A DNA stretch of 64,000 nt from Candidatus Poribacteria bacterium (GTDB lineage: Bacteria; Poribacteria; WGA-4E; WGA-3G). How positions within the stretch are numbered: position 1 is the stretch's first letter; each line of letters begins with the position of its first letter. Shown one piece after another: positions 61,606-64,000 of the stretch. Both the position numbers and the translations under genes were made by a program. The stretch covers positions 1-64,000 of the forward strand of contig JAJECK010000105.1 of assembly GCA_022822085.1 (NCBI GenBank). The letters are read 5' to 3'. The notes under the pieces were generated by a model that saw only the letters and a program-made list of their open reading frames with translations, had not been told where the DNA came from and made no database searches.

Positions 61606-62457
61606 ATGAATCAACACGATTACAATATCACCGAATCAGAGATTAGTTTCTTCAAGACGTTTGGCTACCTGAGTTTTCCACAACTGATGGCAGACAGGAT
61701 TGAGGCAATTCAGGATGCTTTTGAAACCGTCTGGACAGAACGTGGTGGTGGACACAACGGTAAACCGCACGAAGGCACCGCACGCTCCTGTATAGTGCCT
61801 TTCATTGATCAGAGCGAGGAGTTATCATCTTTGCTGGACGACCCACGAATTTTGGCAATTGCGAAGGCATTACTCGGAGAGGATTTTAACTATATGGGAA
61901 GCGATGGCAACTTCTATGTGGGGGACACAGGTTGGCACTCTGACGGTGGGCATAAACTGGAAGACCCGATGCACATAAAAATTGCGTTCTATCTCGATCC
62001 GCTCACACGCGACACAGGTGCGCTCCGTGTCATTCCCGGAAGCCATCTATTTGGGGATATCTATGCAGATGGATTAAGCCAGCAAGTTGGGAAAAGCCAA
62101 GAGATGTGGGCAATGCACGGGAAAGATGTGCCTGCGGTGGCTTTTGAAACAACACCGGGCGATCTTGTGTTGTTTAATCACAATACGAAACACGCAGCGT
62201 TTGGTGGTGGAACACGCCGCCGCATGTTTACGATGAATCTCTGTCAACGGTACCCTGATGAGAAGATAGATGCATTGCAGGCATATATAGCAGGTTCTGC
62301 AAGGTTCTGGATTGATCAAAAATATGGTGAGAAGATGTTGAATACAGCAACACCGGAACGGCAGATACACCTTGAACAAGTAAGGGCAAATGATGGTCAT
62401 CTTGCAGAGTTGGCACGTCAAGCACGAGAAAGTATGAGTGAACCATCACGCGGATAA
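61606..62457 (+). CDS. Phytanoyl-CoA dioxygenase (PhyH family) with intact metal site
   Basis: A 283-residue PhyH protein. The Fe(II) ligands are clear: H-x-D in DTGWHSDGGHKL and the distal His in LVLFNHNTKHAAFGG, followed by the Arg in GTRRRMFTMNL (2-oxoglutarate). DSBH core YLDPLTRDTGALRVIPGSHLFGD. It should hydroxylate a small organic substrate. AGGGAGGT lies seven bases upstream. Unlike the pair at 33572-35238 its catalytic triad is canonical. Its 3' end overlaps the convergent epimerase gene by 12 bases. Confidence 0.85.
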   Translation: MNQHDYNITESEISFFKTFGYLSFPQLMADRIEAIQDAFETVWTERGGGHNGKPHEGTARSCIVPFIDQSEELSSLLDDPRILAIAKALLGEDFNYMGSDGNFYVGDTGWHSDGGHKLEDPMHIKIAFYLDPLTRDTGALRVIPGSHLFGDIYADGLSQQVGKSQEMWAMHGKDVPAVAFETTPGDLVLFNHNTKHAAFGGGTRRRMFTMNLCQRYPDEKIDALQAYIAGSARFWIDQKYGEKMLNTATPERQIHLEQVRANDGHLAELARQARESMSEPSRG

Positions 62458-63276
62458 TGCTTGATCCCATGTTTGCTTAACATAAGTAATTGCTTCTTCG
62501 AATCCGCGTTTCCCTTGACGACTGGCTTCTTCTATGCTGAGCCAACCGTCGTAATTGGTTTGCCGCATCCGTGAGAAGATTTGCGGAATCGGTGATGCTC
62601 CTGTCCCAACACGCACAGGTTCAAACTCACCCGCTTCACGCATGTCGAACACATGCAGCACGACAATACGATCAATCACTATATCAAGCAACTCCAATAC
62701 GTCTTCTTGCAGCACGAGAGGGTTAGCTGTATCAAAACAGACACCGAGCGGTGTGTCCGATAATGCATCAAGGATTTCTAAGAAAATCTCTGACGGTTGT
62801 GAGAAATCCCAATACTGCCACGGAGCCCCTTTTGTATGATTCTCATAAGCAAGTGTAACACCTTGCTTTTCAGCTTCATCAAGTGCGTGCTGAAATCCGT
62901 CTGTAACCCAACGCACGCCGTCCTTGCGTTCAGTACCGGGATAATTTTGTCCTGCGGTCACACGAACAAATTTTGCGCCTAATGCTTTTGCCAATGCAAT
63001 GTCCGATTTCAACTTGGTTAATTCTTCTGCGCGTTGATCAGGATCGGGATGCGTAAAATCTGAATAACACGCTATCATACAAGCCTCTAAACCGCGTCTT
63101 GCAAGAGATACCCATACGGTGTTAAGCAGTCGGTCATTCCATTGCGGGAAGAATTTGATGCTAAAATCAACTGCATCCAAACCCAATTCAGCACCAAGCC
63201 GAATCCAGTCAGCAACAGAACTTTTTCCACTGAAAATGTCATCGTAAAGAGAGACAGGGAGGCAACTGAGTTTCAT
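62446..63276 (-). CDS. Sugar phosphate isomerase/epimerase (TIM barrel)
   Basis: A 276-residue AP_endonuc_2 family barrel. It starts MKLSCLPVSLYDDIFSGK with AAGG eight bases upstream. Metal-ligand regions: GVTLAYENHTKGAPWQ (Glu), LGVCFDTANPLVLQED (Asp), RIVVLHVFDMREAGEF (His) and YDGWLSIEEASRQGKRG (Glu). Likely acts on a free or phosphorylated sugar or inositol derivative. Its end overlaps the PhyH gene on the other strand by 12 bases. Confidence 0.85.
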   Translation of the reverse strand: MKLSCLPVSLYDDIFSGKSSVADWIRLGAELGLDAVDFSIKFFPQWNDRLLNTVWVSLARRGLEACMIACYSDFTHPDPDQRAEELTKLKSDIALAKALGAKFVRVTAGQNYPGTERKDGVRWVTDGFQHALDEAEKQGVTLAYENHTKGAPWQYWDFSQPSEIFLEILDALSDTPLGVCFDTANPLVLQEDVLELLDIVIDRIVVLHVFDMREAGEFEPVRVGTGASPIPQIFSRMRQTNYDGWLSIEEASRQGKRGFEEAITYVKQTWDQALSA

Positions 63277-63463
63277 AGTTTTTCGCCTTCTAATGGTCTT
63301 ATGTAATGATGATCATTATAATAGAGGGCAGTAAGATATTCAAGGATTATATTATCCAAGATGCCTACATAACCAAGTCCGATTTGAAGTTTAGAAAATC
63401 AGTTGAATATCATCTAATTGCATGTTATCATTATCTAAAAACAAAACTTGGTAGGGCAAAACA

Positions 63464-63751
63464 ATGGAAAATCAAAAACTTGCTGAAAAGTATTTCAATA
63501 GCGGTGTAGAAAATAGCAAAAATGGTGAGGTAGAACTTGCCATTGAAGACTTTACCCAAGCAATAGAACTAAAACCTGATTACGCGGAGGCTTATTATTA
63601 TCGTGGAGGGGCATGGTTACGCCTTGACAATCGGGAAAAAGCGGAAGTAGACTTGTCAGTTGCAAGAGACCTTGGAATGAATGACATCATAATATTAGAT
63701 AAAATCGGACAAGACTACGAGAGAGCATGGAAAATTCTGGGCAACGTATAA
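63464..63751 (+). CDS. Small TPR protein
   Basis: A 95-residue protein with two TPRs: AEKYFNSGVENSKNGEVELAIEDF and AEAYYYRGGAWLRLDNREKAEVDL, then a short helix ending WKILGNV. No signal peptide or other domain. It starts at an ATG about 190 bases after the divergent epimerase start. Probably a small protein-protein adaptor. Confidence 0.75.
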   Translation: MENQKLAEKYFNSGVENSKNGEVELAIEDFTQAIELKPDYAEAYYYRGGAWLRLDNREKAEVDLSVARDLGMNDIIILDKIGQDYERAWKILGNV

Positions 63752-63926
63752 GATATTTGACAATATCGGAAATTCTGATGGTGGCTGATTGGCATGAAAG
63801 CAACTATCAGGTATTATCGGTCTAAAGATTGCAGATGGATCCACAACTGATATTGACGCAATCGCAAATTATATTCAACAATGGATTTTGACATGATCGT
63901 CTGACCAATTTTTTTCTATCCAACCA

Positions 63927-64000
63927 ATGAACCCATCAGATAAAAAACATTTCCTCAAAATGTGCAGCCACCCCGATATACAAGCACTGCAACCCACCAC
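63927..64000 (+). CDS. Start of an unidentified gene at the right edge
   Basis: An open frame starts at ATG 63927 (MNPSDKKHFLKMCSHPDIQALQPTT) and runs off the window. The composition is plausible for a real N-terminus but no good ribosome site is visible. Just upstream (about 63808-63895) another frame reads KIADGSTTDIDAIANYIQQW before TGA and may be the tail of a decayed gene. Confidence 0.35.
   Translation, partial: MNPSDKKHFLKMCSHPDIQALQPT

Noticed and set aside
63306..63509. 67-aa open frame before the TPR gene
   Set aside because: It has biased composition (Ile/Lys-rich), overlaps the TPR gene start and has no ribosome site.
1..64000. Insertion sequences with a transposase
   Set aside because: No DDE, serine or HUH transposase motif was recognised in any frame; only non-autonomous repeat elements were seen.

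Overview
The window looks like a chromosome fragment of an uncultured bacterium, most probably a Candidatus Poribacteria-type or other PVC/planctomycete-like lineage. The basis is the gene repertoire: two DUF1501 proteins with Tat signals, two planctomycete-type cytochrome/DUF1549/DUF1553 proteins, three phytanoyl-CoA-dioxygenase-like proteins, three Gfo/Idh/MocA dehydrogenases, two formylglycine-generating-enzyme-like proteins, several sugar-isomerase TIM barrels and a block of internalin-type leucine-rich-repeat genes. This is inference from family composition. I saw no rRNA, tRNA, CRISPR array or transposase gene.

Layout. 1-11 kb: the N-terminus of a secreted beta-propeller protein, then a decaying defence island. 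The island holds an AAA ATPase/TOPRIM-like pair, a type I RM specificity subunit and an hsdM broken at its SAM-binding motif next to half of a mobile repeat. A matrixin-type metalloprotease fused to TPRs, a remnant PIN toxin with an intact small partner, a pentapeptide-repeat ion channel and a dehydrogenase follow. 11.7-15.8 kb: a single-chain restriction-modification enzyme followed by two small membrane proteins. 15.8-20.4 kb: twin DUF1501 genes flanking a second pentapeptide channel and a 214-bp MITE-like repeat. 20.5-26 kb: an LRR operon. 26-30 kb: a large PSCyt1/DUF1549/DUF1553 protein. 30.4-32 kb: decay debris (a frameshifted nuclease-like gene, a duplicated methyltransferase tail, a MazEF-like remnant). 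31.7-35.2 kb: an operon of two PhyH-like proteins, a Gfo/Idh enzyme and a methyltransferase. 35.3-41.5 kb: duplicated SUMF1 genes, a TIM-barrel epimerase, a BioF-like synthase, a cupin and an M20 peptidase.

41.7-47 kb: a WD40 protein, then a compact four-gene operon (second AAA/TOPRIM-like pair, RNHCP zinc protein, OmpA-domain coiled-coil protein). 47-50.6 kb: an overlapping operon of a RhaI-type isomerase, a dehydrogenase, ribose-5-phosphate isomerase and a beta-barrel-like protein. 50.7-64 kb: small membrane genes, a second DUF1549/DUF1553 protein, Lon, a CapA-like protein, a class II aldolase-like protein, fumarase, PhyH, another epimerase and a TPR protein.

Themes. (i) Carbohydrate scavenging with many dehydrogenases, isomerases and Planctomycete-type surface proteins. 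(ii) Defence modules in different states of decay, including two diverged copies of an ATPase/TOPRIM-like gene pair, which is the best candidate here for an incompletely described system. (iii) Small palindromic repeat families that mark the edges of broken or duplicated genes.
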